From Bacteroides sp. (GTDB lineage: Bacteria; Bacteroidota; Bacteroidia; Bacteroidales; Bacteroidaceae), in the NCBI RefSeq assembly GCF_028690125.1, contig NZ_JAQVBV010000001.1:186001-250000 (forward strand): a stretch of 64,000 nucleotides of DNA. The letters are read 5' to 3'. The notes beneath the pieces were generated by a model. The model was not told where the DNA came from and did no database searches. It saw only the letters and a list, made by a program, of their open reading frames with translations. Position 1 is the first letter of the stretch. Each line of letters starts with the position of its first letter. This document shows positions 1 to 9,624 of the stretch, in pieces. The translations under genes and the position numbers were made by a program.

Positions 1-2
1 TA

Positions 3-719
3 CCGACAGATCATGTCAGCGTATTTCCGGATGGAAAATCACCAGTTTCTCTTGCCTTCCTCAACGAACAAAGCGATGCTGAATATATCTTTTACAAGGA
101 TTATCCCAAGCAACGTCTAGATGTATTATTTCCTAAGCTGCAAGAAGATGACATTGTAGTAGTCGGGTCTTATTATGCATTAAATCCGGTACTGCGGGAT
201 AAGATTTTGGAATTACTCGACCAAGCACGTGAAAAGAAGGCAATTATTTATTATGATCCCAACTTCCGTTCTTCGCATAAGAATGAAGCGATGAAACTGG
301 CCTCAACTATCATCGAGAATTTGGAATATGCAGACATTGTACGTGGTTCGACAGAAGATTTCTTGTATATGTACGGCATGCAAGATGCAGACAAGATATA
401 CAAAGATAAAATCAAATTCTATTGTCCACGGTTCATTTGTACCGCAGGAGCCGAAAAGGTAGTGCTACGTACAGGAACCATCAGCAAAGAATATACAGTA
501 GAACCATTGAAAGCTGTGAGCACCATCGGAGCCGGAGATAATTTCAATGCAGGAATCATATACGGATTACTTAAATATGACGTGCGATATCGTGACCTGA
601 ACAATCTGAATGAGGAAACGTGGGACAAAGTGATTCAATGCGGAAAAGACTTTTCGGCAGAAGTTTGCTGCAGTTTCAACAATTCAATATCAAAGGAGTT
701 CGCAATAAATTATAAATAA
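3..719 (+). CDS. PfkB-family carbohydrate kinase (5' truncated by window edge)
   Basis: The reading frame is open from the first bases of the window to the stop at 719, so the N-terminus lies outside; a TTG at 207 is only an internal codon. The protein phosphorylates a sugar or nucleoside with ATP in the cytoplasm. The C-terminal PfkB signature is visible as TIGAGDNFNAG, containing the GAGD anion hole and catalytic aspartate; the upstream part shows the alternating strands and helices of the ribokinase fold. The exact sugar (fructose, 2-keto-3-deoxygluconate, other) cannot be told. A strong hairpin terminator follows about 50 bases after the stop, so this is the last gene of its unit. Confidence 0.85.
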   Translation, partial: PTDHVSVFPDGKSPVSLAFLNEQSDAEYIFYKDYPKQRLDVLFPKLQEDDIVVVGSYYALNPVLRDKILELLDQAREKKAIIYYDPNFRSSHKNEAMKLASTIIENLEYADIVRGSTEDFLYMYGMQDADKIYKDKIKFYCPRFICTAGAEKVVLRTGTISKEYTVEPLKAVSTIGAGDNFNAGIIYGLLKYDVRYRDLNNLNEETWDKVIQCGKDFSAEVCCSFNNSISKEFAINYK

Positions 720-768
720 GGCTGAAAATTAATTTTCTCAGGCGTTCCTACAGATCAGAACAGTATAA

Positions 769-819
769 AAGTCCATATCAAATTACTATATAATATTCAA
801 TTTGGTATGGACTGTTTTT
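769..819 (+). terminator. Rho-independent terminator after the PfkB gene
   Basis: A stem of about 15 bp (770-785 pairing with 799-814, containing AGTCCATA and TATGGACT) is followed by a run of T. It separates the kinase from the phosphatase gene downstream. Confidence 0.7.
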
Positions 820-936
820 ATTATTACCACCAAGTTATAATTTCCTATTGAAGTGGTAATCTTATAAACTTCTCTTAAATTACTATTAACTTTGGCTAAT
901 TATCGCAAAGGAATTATCAAATCTGTGTGTAATTTC

Positions 937-944
937 TATCTTTG
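937..944 (+). promoter_or_regulatory. Bacteroides -7 promoter box (TATCTTTG) for the phosphatase gene
   Basis: TATCTTTG matches the Bacteroidetes sigma-ABfr -7 consensus TAnnTTTG, 25 bases before the ATG at 970. No convincing -33 TTTG was found at the usual distance. Its position supports starting the gene at 970 and not at the upstream TTG at 892, which would lie before the promoter. Confidence 0.55.
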
Positions 945-969
945 CATAATAGATATAAGACTAAATACT

Positions 970-2040
970 ATGTACAAAAACCTGTTAAGCTGGCTCACAA
1001 TTTTGTTAGTGCTTCCTTCCTGCACTAATACCCATCCCAATATATCAGTAGTATGCGAAGAAAACAATATAGGAAATTGTATCATCAAATGGGAAATAAA
1101 TCCAGCAATCAACGGACAGGTAAAAGTATATGCTTCCACCTCTCCCGACCTGATTCCTGAAAACTCCGCTGTAGGAATGGCTAATATTTCCGATGGTAAA
1201 ATGACCATTATTACGGAAGATCCTTCACAACGCTATTATTTTTTGATAGTATTCAACAATAAATACCGGATTGAAGTAGCAACCCGCAATATCAATATAC
1301 ATGACATTCAAAATTTCCGTGACTTAGGAGGATATAAATCATCCGAAACAGGAGGAAAAGTACGTTGGGGAATGATCTACCGATCAGCACAGATTGACAG
1401 CATCCCGCCTTGTTCTCGCCAAGAATTGGCAAACATAGGGATTCGTACTATCATCGACCTTCGGTCGGAGCAGGAATACCACAATTCTCCACAACTCAAT
1501 GATAAAAGATTTAAAATGTTACACATTCCTATTTATACAAAAAACATAGAAAGCATACTCCAAGAAATTCAAAAAAGAAAAATAGAAACAGATACGGTTT
1601 ACCGATTAATAGAGCAAATAAACCGTGATTTAGTAACCAATTACCAACCTGAGTTTAAGCAGATATTCACCTGTTTGCTTGATCCTGCACGTTACCCGAT
1701 AGTCATTCATTGTACATCAGGCAATGGACGTACGGGAATTGTTTCCGCTCTGTTATTAGCTGCTCTAGGAGTCAATGAAGATATCATCATGAAAGATTAT
1801 CGCCTCAGTAATGACTATTTCAATATCCCCAAAGCCTCTAAGTACGCTTACAATCTACCGGCTAATTCACAAGAAGCCATTACTACAATTTATTCGGCCA
1901 AAGAAGATTTTTTGAATGCTGCCAAAGAACAAATAGAAATGGAATATGGTGACATACAAGCCTACCTTAAGAAAGGAATAGGACTCTCTGCCGAAGAAAT
2001 TAAACAATTACGCAGCATTCTATTAACGAGCAACAGATAA
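970..2040 (+). CDS. Tyrosine-protein phosphatase lipoprotein (Y_phosphatase3 type)
   Basis: A 356-residue exported protein. The first 18 residues form a hydrophobic signal ending in a lipobox (VLPSC), so the mature protein is probably lipid-anchored. A domain of about 90 residues with beta-strand character precedes the phosphatase domain. NFRDLGGY and the P-loop HCTSGNGRTG (catalytic Cys248, Arg254, by count from ATG 970) identify the tyrosine/dual-specificity phosphatase fold of the Y_phosphatase3 family. It should hydrolyse phosphotyrosine or other phosphoesters in the cell envelope; the substrate is unknown. The open frame extends back to a TTG at 892, but the -7 box at 937 and the signal peptide favour 970. 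Confidence 0.85.
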   Translation: MYKNLLSWLTILLVLPSCTNTHPNISVVCEENNIGNCIIKWEINPAINGQVKVYASTSPDLIPENSAVGMANISDGKMTIITEDPSQRYYFLIVFNNKYRIEVATRNINIHDIQNFRDLGGYKSSETGGKVRWGMIYRSAQIDSIPPCSRQELANIGIRTIIDLRSEQEYHNSPQLNDKRFKMLHIPIYTKNIESILQEIQKRKIETDTVYRLIEQINRDLVTNYQPEFKQIFTCLLDPARYPIVIHCTSGNGRTGIVSALLLAALGVNEDIIMKDYRLSNDYFNIPKASKYAYNLPANSQEAITTIYSAKEDFLNAAKEQIEMEYGDIQAYLKKGIGLSAEEIKQLRSILLTSNR

Positions 2041-2111
2041 TAGAAAATTAATAATACGAAACCACTGCGCATAATTATTATTATCCAGTATATAATATCC
2101 AGTAAATTGAC

Positions 2112-2119
2112 TATCTTTG
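2112..2119 (+). promoter_or_regulatory. -7 promoter box (TATCTTTG) for the RNA helicase
   Basis: TATCTTTG lies 30 bases before the helicase ATG at 2150. It matches TAnnTTTG. Confidence 0.55.
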
Positions 2120-2149
2120 CAACCGAAATAAAAGATATACAGAGATTTA

Positions 2150-4078
2150 ATGAAGACATTTGAAGAGCTTGGCGTTTCTCCGGAGATACGTAGAGCAATT
2201 GAAGAAATGGGATACGAGAATCCCATGCCGGTACAAGAGGAAGTGATTCCGTACCTTTTAGGAGATAATAACGACGTAGTAGCTCTCGCACAAACGGGGA
2301 CAGGTAAAACAGCCGCATTCGGTTTGCCCTTGCTCCAACAGATTGACGTAAATAAAAGAATTCCACAATCGCTTATCCTTTGCCCTACCCGTGAGCTTTG
2401 CTTACAGATAGCAGGCGACCTGAACGATTATTCCAAATACATTGACGGTTTGAAAGTGCTGCCTGTATACGGTGGTTCTTCTATCGACAGCCAAATACGC
2501 AGTTTGAAACGGGGTGTACATATTATTGTAGCCACTCCCGGACGGTTACTTGACTTGATGGAGCGAAAGACAGTTTCACTGTCTACCATCCGCAACGTAG
2601 TTATGGACGAAGCAGACGAAATGCTGAACATGGGATTCACAGACAGCATTAACGCAATTCTTGCAGGCGTTCCTCAGGAACGTAATACTCTATTATTCTC
2701 GGCTACCATGAGTCCGGAGATCGCACGCATTTCCAAGAATTATCTACGCAATGCAAAAGAGATCACTATTGGACGCAAGAACGAGAGTACCAGTAATGTA
2801 AAACATGTAGTTTACACTGTACATGCCAAAGATAAATACGAAGCGCTAAAACGCATTGTTGATTATTATCCGCAGGTTTATGGAATCATCTTTTGCCGTA
2901 CCCGCAAGGAAACACAGGAGATTGCAGATAAATTAATGCAGGAAGGCTATAATGCCGATTCACTCCACGGAGAATTATCACAGGCACAACGAGATACCGT
3001 TATGCAGAAGTTCCGTATTCGCAATCTGCAGCTATTGGTTGCTACCGATGTAGCTGCCCGTGGATTGGACGTAGACGATCTGACTCATGTTATTAACTAC
3101 GGTTTACCCGATGATACGGAAAGCTACACGCATCGTAGCGGACGTACAGGACGTGCCGGTAAAACAGGTACTTCTATCGCTATTATCAACTTACGTGAAA
3201 AGGGTAAATTACGAGAAATTGAACGTATTATCAGTAAAAAGTTTATTGCCGGCGAAATGCCAACAGCTTCAGATATTTGCCAGAAGCAACTGATAAAAGT
3301 GATTGATGATCTGGAAAAAGTGAAAGTAAACGAAGAAGAGATCGCTGACTTTATGCCAGAAATCTGTCGTAAATTAGAATGGTTGAGCAAAGAGGACTTG
3401 ATCAAGCGAATGGTTTCACACGAGTTTAACCGCTTCTCTGAGTATTATCGCGGACGTGCAGAAATTGAACAACCTTCCGACAGCCGTGAACGCAGGGATA
3501 GGGATGGCAGAGATAGAGATAGTAGTGCTGACAAGAGAAACCGAAAAGGAGCTCCCGGTTTTACTCGTTTATTCATTAACATGGGTAAAACAGATAATTT
3601 TTTCCCAAATGAACTTATCAGTCTATTAAATAGCAACACACGCGGACGTATCGAACTCGGACGTATTGACTTGATGCAGAATTTTTCTTTCTTCGAAGTT
3701 CCGGAAAAAGAGGCAAACAACGTTTTGAAAGCATTAAATGGCGTGAAACGGAATGGGCGCAAAGTGGCTGTAGAAATAGCAGGTGAAGAAAATTCGAAAG
3801 GTCGTGATAATAATGGCCGTTCGAGCGATTATAAGGGAGGCAAACGATTCGGTAAAGTTGAGGAACGCACTCCTTCACGCAACGATAACAGAGAAAAAAA
3901 ATCAAAAGACTCCTCACCGGTTAGAAGTGGCATAAAAAAAGAAAAAACAAATCGGGAAGAACGTGGTTATTCCGATGCACACGGACCTCAAAAGAAAGAT
4001 GACTGGAAACAGTTCTTCAAAGATGAAGAACCAGATTTCAATGAAGAAGGATGGGCACGTAGAAAAGCTAAAAAATAA
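2150..4078 (+). CDS. deaD: DEAD-box ATP-dependent RNA helicase with DbpA-type RNA-binding domain
   Basis: A 642-residue cytoplasmic RNA helicase for ribosome assembly and RNA remodelling. All core motifs are visible: Q motif near residue 25, motif I AQTGTGKT, Ia PTRELC, Ib TPGRLLD, motif II DEAD, motif III SAT, motif V VATDVAARGLD and motif VI HRSGRTGRAG. After the helicase core, residues about 465-545 (FINMGKTDNFFPNELISLLN onward) form the DbpA-like RNA-binding fold. The last 90 residues are low-complexity, rich in Lys, Arg, Asp and Glu, probably disordered and RNA-interacting. The gene is monocistronic, with its own promoter and a terminator at 4121-4184. DeaD/CsdA versus DbpA naming is a family-level call. 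Confidence 0.93.
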   Translation: MKTFEELGVSPEIRRAIEEMGYENPMPVQEEVIPYLLGDNNDVVALAQTGTGKTAAFGLPLLQQIDVNKRIPQSLILCPTRELCLQIAGDLNDYSKYIDGLKVLPVYGGSSIDSQIRSLKRGVHIIVATPGRLLDLMERKTVSLSTIRNVVMDEADEMLNMGFTDSINAILAGVPQERNTLLFSATMSPEIARISKNYLRNAKEITIGRKNESTSNVKHVVYTVHAKDKYEALKRIVDYYPQVYGIIFCRTRKETQEIADKLMQEGYNADSLHGELSQAQRDTVMQKFRIRNLQLLVATDVAARGLDVDDLTHVINYGLPDDTESYTHRSGRTGRAGKTGTSIAIINLREKGKLREIERIISKKFIAGEMPTASDICQKQLIKVIDDLEKVKVNEEEIADFMPEICRKLEWLSKEDLIKRMVSHEFNRFSEYYRGRAEIEQPSDSRERRDRDGRDRDSSADKRNRKGAPGFTRLFINMGKTDNFFPNELISLLNSNTRGRIELGRIDLMQNFSFFEVPEKEANNVLKALNGVKRNGRKVAVEIAGEENSKGRDNNGRSSDYKGGKRFGKVEERTPSRNDNREKKSKDSSPVRSGIKKEKTNREERGYSDAHGPQKKDDWKQFFKDEEPDFNEEGWARRKAKK

Positions 4079-4120
4079 GCTTCTGATGACCAATTGAATA
4101 ATATCGTATTAGAGAAATAG

Positions 4121-4184
4121 AAACTTTCTGTCTTTATAGTTTATCAATGAATATAACTAAGTAAAGTTACAGAAAGTTTTTTTT
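4121..4184 (+). terminator. Rho-independent terminator after the helicase gene
   Basis: AAACTTTCTGT (4121-4131) pairs with ACAGAAAGTTT (4169-4179), with a loop of about 38 bases and then eight T residues in total. A second perfect palindrome, 4220-4232 with 4238-4250 (TTCTGATAAACTT and its complement), follows 36 bases later and could back it up. Confidence 0.65.
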
Positions 4185-4284
4185 ATGTCCTACCGAGAAA
4201 ATATGCACCTTATTTTTATTTCTGATAAACTTCTGAAAAGTTTATCAGAAAATTTATTTTAATTCATAATAGCTAGGTTTTTAA

Positions 4285-4557
4285 TATATTTTAAACAAAG
4301 GCTATGTGGATTTCTATCGCCTTTGTATCCATTTTCGGAAACGAAATGCATTCTATGTATTCAGAATCAAAGATAGTCAGATAGAGCACACACGACACAG
4401 ATCAGTGGCGAACTTCATTGCTAATTTGATTGGAGGACTAATAGCCTATACGTTTCTGCCAAAGAAACCCGCAATCAATGTAGAGTTTGAACCAATAACA
4501 CAATACTTTATTCCATTCTATAATTATATCGAACTCAGGTTAATTACTATACGGTAG
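4285..4557 (+). pseudogene. Remnant of an IS transposase (IS4-like DDE type), internally deleted
   Basis: The frame running through 4306 reads GYVDFYRL...RNAFYVFRIKD and then jumps to IEHTRHRSVANFIANLIGGL and PKKPAINVEFE. From memory, the first part resembles the region of Bacteroidetes IS4-type transposases near the second catalytic Asp, and the second resembles the extreme C-terminus of related transposases. The several hundred residues that normally surround these parts are missing, and there is no proper start codon (the first candidate is GTG at 4306). It is best read as a fossil IS that lost its middle and its 5' end. No terminal inverted repeats or target duplications could be identified. 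Family assignment is tentative. Confidence 0.5.
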
Positions 4558-4980
4558 GGAAACTAAAATGTGGCATTTATAATAAAATGCCAATTAACCA
4601 ACCTCATATACAACTCGAGCCATTTTGAGGATAGTCGTCTGGCTCACGATCAAACACGCTATATTTTCTCATCTTGAAGATCAAAAGTGTCTTTTTATTA
4701 TCATTTATCACTTTTAAGCCATAAGCTACTTATAATCAACGGTAAAATGGTGATAATAACTAGTGATAATAAGGTGATAATACAGATTTATAGTATTTCT
4801 ATTATCACTTTTATTCATCCATTTTATTACATAATTAACTGACAATTAGTTATTAACATATAATTCGGCTACCATTTGCACAGGTAGTAAAAACTCTTAT
4901 TTTTTGTTGATTAATAGAATTGTCGTTCAATTTATACCGTATGTAATAGTACAAATACCGTAATCTTAACATAGAGATAA
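4558..4980. repeat. Intergenic DNA with six copies of TTATCAC/GTGATAA (4698-4808)
   Basis: No gene is seen. GTGATAATA occurs directly at 4750, 4763 and 4774; inverted copies lie at 4800-4808 (TATTATCAC) and 4705-4711 (TTATCAC), with a near copy at 4698. The spacings are irregular (11, 13, 26 and larger), unlike the regular 22-nt array just downstream. Function unknown; it could be protein-binding sites or decayed mobile-element ends. Confidence 0.5.
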
Positions 4981-5007
4981 GCCCGATTAATTTTCTTGTA
5001 AAGTATA

Positions 5008-5100
5008 TCTTTTGGCTTCACGTACATGATCCGTTCGATTCATGTACGTGAATCCAAAAGATCGCGTACGTGAACCAATGGGATCATGTACGTGAAACGG
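5008..5100. repeat. Four-copy 22-nt-spaced palindromic repeat cluster (cluster A, core GTAC)
   Basis: The core GTAC occurs at 5022, 5044, 5066 and 5088, exactly 22 nt apart each time, embedded in CATGTACGTGAA or its complement. The first unit (5018-5033) is the exact reverse complement of the last (5081-5096). In addition, ATCTTTTGG (5008-5016) is complementary to CCAAAAGAT at 5054-5062. The cluster lies in the convergent gap between the IS remnant and the 3' end of the hybrid sensor gene. No coding potential. Confidence 0.75.
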
Positions 5101-5256
5101 TTTATTACCGTAACAAAAATATACTAATAAAGCCTGCTGTATAACTGTTTTTTTAGTTTATTCTCTTTATTCAAAGAGGTTTATGCAACTTAAAAAGCTT
5201 CTTTTTCCGTTGAAAACATTCATAGATATAAATTGAGATGTGCAGATAATTAATAA

Positions 5257-8200
5257 TCAATCAGATGAAGATTCATCTTCCTGAGTACTTTGAGCATCTT
5301 TCTTCTTTTGATTTCTAAACTGCTTCGGAGTCATTTCAAACTTTTGAGCAAATGCTTTATAGAATGTTCCTCTATTATTAAATCCGGTTTTATCCATAAT
5401 TTCTTCGATAGAGAGCTGTGTAGTAAGTAATAAACGCTCTACAATACTCAGACGATACTCACGGATAATATCAGCAGGGGTCTTATCAGTGACATTCTTC
5501 AACCTTCTATAAAATTGCCGTGTACTAAATCCCAAAGAGTTGCTAAGAAGATCTACTGACAGATCTGAGTCTTGAATGTGACTGTCAATGATCTGCATCA
5601 TCTTCTCGAAGAAAGACTTATCTTCTTTATGCATGAAGTGACCGTCATCCAATTCAAAAGCACTCAATACAGAACTATAATACTCTTTTAAGTCCTCCTC
5701 ACGCTGCATCAGTCTTTTCACCACTTTTTCAAGATATTCCACATTGAAAGGTTTTGTGATATAAGCCTCAGCACCCGATTCGATACCTCGGGTCTGCTCA
5801 TCGATATTATTAAGAGCAGACAACAGAATCAACGGAATACGGCTCAGAAGTTTATCAGATTTTATCCTTTTGGCAAACGACATTCCATCCATTCCGGGCA
5901 TCATCACATCGGAAATAATTAAGTCAGGCAATTGGAGTGTCAATTGTTTCAAAGCATCTTCCGCATTGTACAAAGGAATAACATTGTATTTCCCGACAAA
6001 AATTTCTGTTACAAACCACAACATTGAAGGATCATCATCTATAATCATTATGGTTTGTTTGTTCTTATCAAATTCAGATGAAGTATTCTGGAGCTTGATT
6101 ATCTGCTCCTCCCTAGAAAGAATCGGTTCTTCTGTAAATTTTTCATCTTCAACATCCGCAGAAACTTCCATCATAGGCAATAAAACCTCAAAAGTCGTGA
6201 TTTCATCCGGTTTGCTGGATACATGAATCTGCCCGTTAAGCAAATTCACCATACTGTGGCAGATTGCCAATCCAAGACCATTTCTCGGAGAGATACCATT
6301 CTTATTCTGCACCTCGAAATTATCCAAGATCTTATAACGGTCGAAAATCTTAGTAAGATCAGCTTTCTTAATTCCTTTTCCTGTATTGGAAATACGAAAA
6401 TACAGTTGTCCTCCCTCTACAAATAGTTCGACTACTATTGAACCATTCTCCGGAGTATATTTAAACGCATTAGAGATCAGATTACTCACAATCTTACTCA
6501 GACAACTAGTATCAGTATTCCAATTAACATTCTCTTCAAGCTGTAAACGATAATCTATACCCCGACTTTCAACCAACTCCCCGAATGACTCGGCAATGGT
6601 ACGTACTTGCTCGGTGACAGAGATATGTTTAATATTAAGTAACTTATTACCTGTCTCCAACCGCCTGAATTCAATCAGTTCCAATATCAGCGCATTCAAC
6701 TTCAATGCATTCTGCTGAATCATTGAAGCATATTTATGAATATATTCGTCTATTTTATTATAAGTAAGAATCTTTTCACAAGGTCCACTAATCAGCGTCA
6801 GCGGCGTACAGAACTCGTGAGTTATGTTAGTAAAGAAACGTAATTTCGACTCGTATAATTCTTCGCGTTGTTGCTGATTCATCTGCTCAATCATCGCATT
6901 ACGCTTCATGCGATAACGATTCAGCAACAACCAAATACAACCGACCGCAAATGCAGCAAACAATAAGAAATAAACGATGTAAGCATAAATAGTCATATAC
7001 CAGGGGGGAGTAATCCGAATAATCAATGAGTATGGTTCACTCTCTTTTCCCGTAATATTACTCCGATATTTCACCAACAAAGTATACTCTCCGGGAGATA
7101 AATTGGAAAAAGCTGCTGTTGTGGAAAGACCATTTTCAATCCAACTGTCACTTAATTCATCTATTTTATAAAAGTACGTATAGTTGTTTCCATTGATATG
7201 ATCGATAGCTAAAAATGAAAGATTAAAGAAATTCTGGCTATAATCCAACACTAACTTTTCCTTTTTATCTCCCTTCAAGAAGTCGTATATATTATATTCT
7301 TTACCAAAAATAGACAAGCGGTTAAAATGTAGCGCGGGTATATATTCTTCAGAGTTATGTTCATTCTCACTAATTGTTATAAATCCATTCGTTCCACCAA
7401 AAAACAAAGTACCTGTATGCTGGTCTTTAAAGAAAGCCCCATCGCTAAACTCTGTTACTTCCAAACCGCTCTGCTGACGATAAGTTTGCACAGTATTATC
7501 CCTCACATTGAATCTGACCATTCCTTGATTAGTACTCAGCCAAAGATGATTATCCTTACCCTCCAAAATACTATGAACAGTATTATTAGGAAATCCGTCC
7601 ATCTCATTGTAAACGCGATATTCATCCTGATACAAACGTGCCAATCCGAAACTTGTACCAAACCAATATCCTTCGTTATTCTTATAAATAGCGAAAATAT
7701 CATTCACCATCTGATTCTTCACCACACCGTCAATACGACAAGGTGTCAATTCGCATGTATTTGTATCCATTTTGTAGGCACCATATCCCCGATTACCAAA
7801 CCATATAGTCGAATCATTCTCCTGAAAAGAGACAAAGAAGTAGTTCGAAGCTCTTTTCCCACCATCCAAAACAAAACGTTTTGCTGACTTCACTTTAGGT
7901 GAATAGCCGGAAGTATCCATTATTATTCTAACAATTCCTTCTCCTACGGTAGCAACCCACAAAGTACTGTCATTCGATTCCACGATGGAATGGACATATT
8001 TAACTGTTTTATCATCCGCCAGTACAGAAAATTCCTTGAGTGCTTTTTCCGGATACGAATAATAATTAAGACCACCCTCTGTTCCAATCCACAAACGGTT
8101 CCACCGGCTTGAAGCAAAACTATAAACCGAATTATGTGTCAAAGTGCTATTAGCAGTTGAAAACCTCTCTACTTGAGATACCGCCTTTCCATCTTTATAA

Positions 8201-9348
8201 AAATCCATTATTCTAAGAATCCCATCACCTTTCGTACCTACCCATAAAGCCTTCTCCTGATCTATGAACAAAGAGCGTACAGGATTATTTACCTTATACT
8301 CAGGAGTATCCAGAAGTACATTATGAATGGAGAACTCATCTGTAAAACACATATATATCCCTTGTCCATCAGTTCCTACCCAGATAACATCCTGAAAACG
8401 ATCCTTCATCAGACAGAAAATACCCGATTGAATATTAATTGGATGTACTGCATACTTTACCTTCGAATTCGATAAATACTCCAATCGAATCAACCCACTA
8501 TTTTTAAAGCCAATGAAAAAATCGTTCTTCTGTTTAATAATAGAAGATACTTCACCACGATGATGTATTTCCTCTTCCAAATCTGCCACATAATATATCT
8601 GTCGGTTACGTAATTCACACTCGTAAAGCGAATAAGTACTATCAACGAAATAAAGCATTTCTTCTTCCACAAAGGCCCATAATATAGATTCAGGATGATT
8701 GAAATAGTTACAAGGTATCAATGAAACCTGATCCCCATTCTTTTCAATCATATAACTTCGGTTATCGTAACCAGAAGAGATTACCCAAAGAATACCGGAG
8801 CTATCAATTTTCAACAGTTGAACCTTCTCAAAATCTATTTTCTCGACATTAAGTTTTTGAAAGTCATTGGCTCCCGGATAATAATAGTAGATATAGCCAT
8901 CATCTTTAACAATAAAATAGTCACCATCGGGACTTTTATCCATAAAGTTAATATCTTTAAACTGTTTGAAGCTCTGTATCGTTTGGCGGCGGGTATCAAA
9001 ACGGTCCAAACCATAATTGGTTTGAACCCATAGTACATCTTCCTCTCCTTCCATCACTCTGTCTATTAAATTACCGGAGAGCCGATTATTTAAGTTAGCG
9101 GATTTATATAATCCCAGATAACTACCATCATAAACGTTCAATCCATCACAAGAACCAATCCATATCACACCATGCCTATCTTGACACATAGAAAGGATAG
9201 CACTGTTAGACAATCCGTTTTTACTGGAAAATTGCCGTAATGTATATGAAGCATCCGCCTCCGAAACAACGAAAAGGAGAGCGATAATTAGTAACAAAAT
9301 GCCATTTAAAGAAAAACTCTTCTTTATACTATAATTGTTTGCCTTCAT
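5257..9348 (-). CDS. Hybrid two-component system sensor/regulator (HTCS) with AraC output
   Basis: A 1363-residue one-protein signalling system of the type that controls glycan-use loci in Bacteroides. Order: signal peptide (1-33); a periplasmic sensor of about 700 residues made of Reg_prop-like beta-propeller repeats (IWIGS, LWVGTKGDGI, LWIGTEGGL, LWLSTNQG); a Y_Y_Y-type domain to about 775; one membrane helix (about 783-806); a histidine kinase with the phosphoacceptor in NITHEFCTPLTL (His near 843), N box NLISNAFKYTP and G boxes NTGKGI and GLGLAI; a receiver with LIISDVMMPGMDG (Asp near 1145) and ITKPF; and two AraC helix-turn-helix motifs near 1250-1345. It diverges from the GH76-GH127 pair, its likely target; the inducing sugar is unknown. 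Confidence 0.95.
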   Translation of the reverse strand: MKANNYSIKKSFSLNGILLLIIALLFVVSEADASYTLRQFSSKNGLSNSAILSMCQDRHGVIWIGSCDGLNVYDGSYLGLYKSANLNNRLSGNLIDRVMEGEEDVLWVQTNYGLDRFDTRRQTIQSFKQFKDINFMDKSPDGDYFIVKDDGYIYYYYPGANDFQKLNVEKIDFEKVQLLKIDSSGILWVISSGYDNRSYMIEKNGDQVSLIPCNYFNHPESILWAFVEEEMLYFVDSTYSLYECELRNRQIYYVADLEEEIHHRGEVSSIIKQKNDFFIGFKNSGLIRLEYLSNSKVKYAVHPINIQSGIFCLMKDRFQDVIWVGTDGQGIYMCFTDEFSIHNVLLDTPEYKVNNPVRSLFIDQEKALWVGTKGDGILRIMDFYKDGKAVSQVERFSTANSTLTHNSVYSFASSRWNRLWIGTEGGLNYYSYPEKALKEFSVLADDKTVKYVHSIVESNDSTLWVATVGEGIVRIIMDTSGYSPKVKSAKRFVLDGGKRASNYFFVSFQENDSTIWFGNRGYGAYKMDTNTCELTPCRIDGVVKNQMVNDIFAIYKNNEGYWFGTSFGLARLYQDEYRVYNEMDGFPNNTVHSILEGKDNHLWLSTNQGMVRFNVRDNTVQTYRQQSGLEVTEFSDGAFFKDQHTGTLFFGGTNGFITISENEHNSEEYIPALHFNRLSIFGKEYNIYDFLKGDKKEKLVLDYSQNFFNLSFLAIDHINGNNYTYFYKIDELSDSWIENGLSTTAAFSNLSPGEYTLLVKYRSNITGKESEPYSLIIRITPPWYMTIYAYIVYFLLFAAFAVGCIWLLLNRYRMKRNAMIEQMNQQQREELYESKLRFFTNITHEFCTPLTLISGPCEKILTYNKIDEYIHKYASMIQQNALKLNALILELIEFRRLETGNKLLNIKHISVTEQVRTIAESFGELVESRGIDYRLQLEENVNWNTDTSCLSKIVSNLISNAFKYTPENGSIVVELFVEGGQLYFRISNTGKGIKKADLTKIFDRYKILDNFEVQNKNGISPRNGLGLAICHSMVNLLNGQIHVSSKPDEITTFEVLLPMMEVSADVEDEKFTEEPILSREEQIIKLQNTSSEFDKNKQTIMIIDDDPSMLWFVTEIFVGKYNVIPLYNAEDALKQLTLQLPDLIISDVMMPGMDGMSFAKRIKSDKLLSRIPLILLSALNNIDEQTRGIESGAEAYITKPFNVEYLEKVVKRLMQREEDLKEYYSSVLSAFELDDGHFMHKEDKSFFEKMMQIIDSHIQDSDLSVDLLSNSLGFSTRQFYRRLKNVTDKTPADIIREYRLSIVERLLLTTQLSIEEIMDKTGFNNRGTFYKAFAQKFEMTPKQFRNQKKKDAQSTQEDESSSD

Positions 9349-9624
9349 GTAGTGGTTTTGTTCTTTTAAGATATGCCAGTCAATTTGTCGGCAAGATATA
9401 GAAAATAAGGAAAATGTCCAAAGTCTATGCAGGAAAAACGACTTTCCCCTTTTTTTTAGCTGAACAAGAGTACGTATTTAAGACATATATATACAACTTA
9501 ACGTCATTCAAACAATAATAGACATAAATGTCACAAGTTCGTATCCGTTTTTTATTCACTGGCGATAACTTTGCGGCATAATCCTGGATTAAACTTGAAT
9601 TAAATATAATATATAGAATACAAT
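9349..9624. promoter_or_regulatory. Divergent control region between HTCS and GH76 genes; -7 box at 9566-9573
   Basis: A 276-base AT-rich gap separates the HTCS start from the GH76 start. TAACTTTG at 9566-9573 fits TAnnTTTG and lies 51 bases before the GH76 ATG. Binding sites for the HTCS AraC domain would be expected here, but I could not identify a convincing direct repeat. Confidence 0.5.

Noticed and set aside
892..969. Upstream extension of the tyrosine-phosphatase gene to a TTG
   Set aside because: It would start before the -7 promoter box at 937 and would bury the lipoprotein signal peptide.
5081..5100. Cluster A unit ending GTACGTGAAAC as a parS half-site
   Set aside because: Only CGTGAAAC is shared with parS; the other half reads GATCATGTA and lacks the parS symmetry.
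7357..7887. 176-codon plus-strand ORF inside the HTCS gene
   Set aside because: Antisense shadow of the HTCS propeller repeats; no family resemblance.
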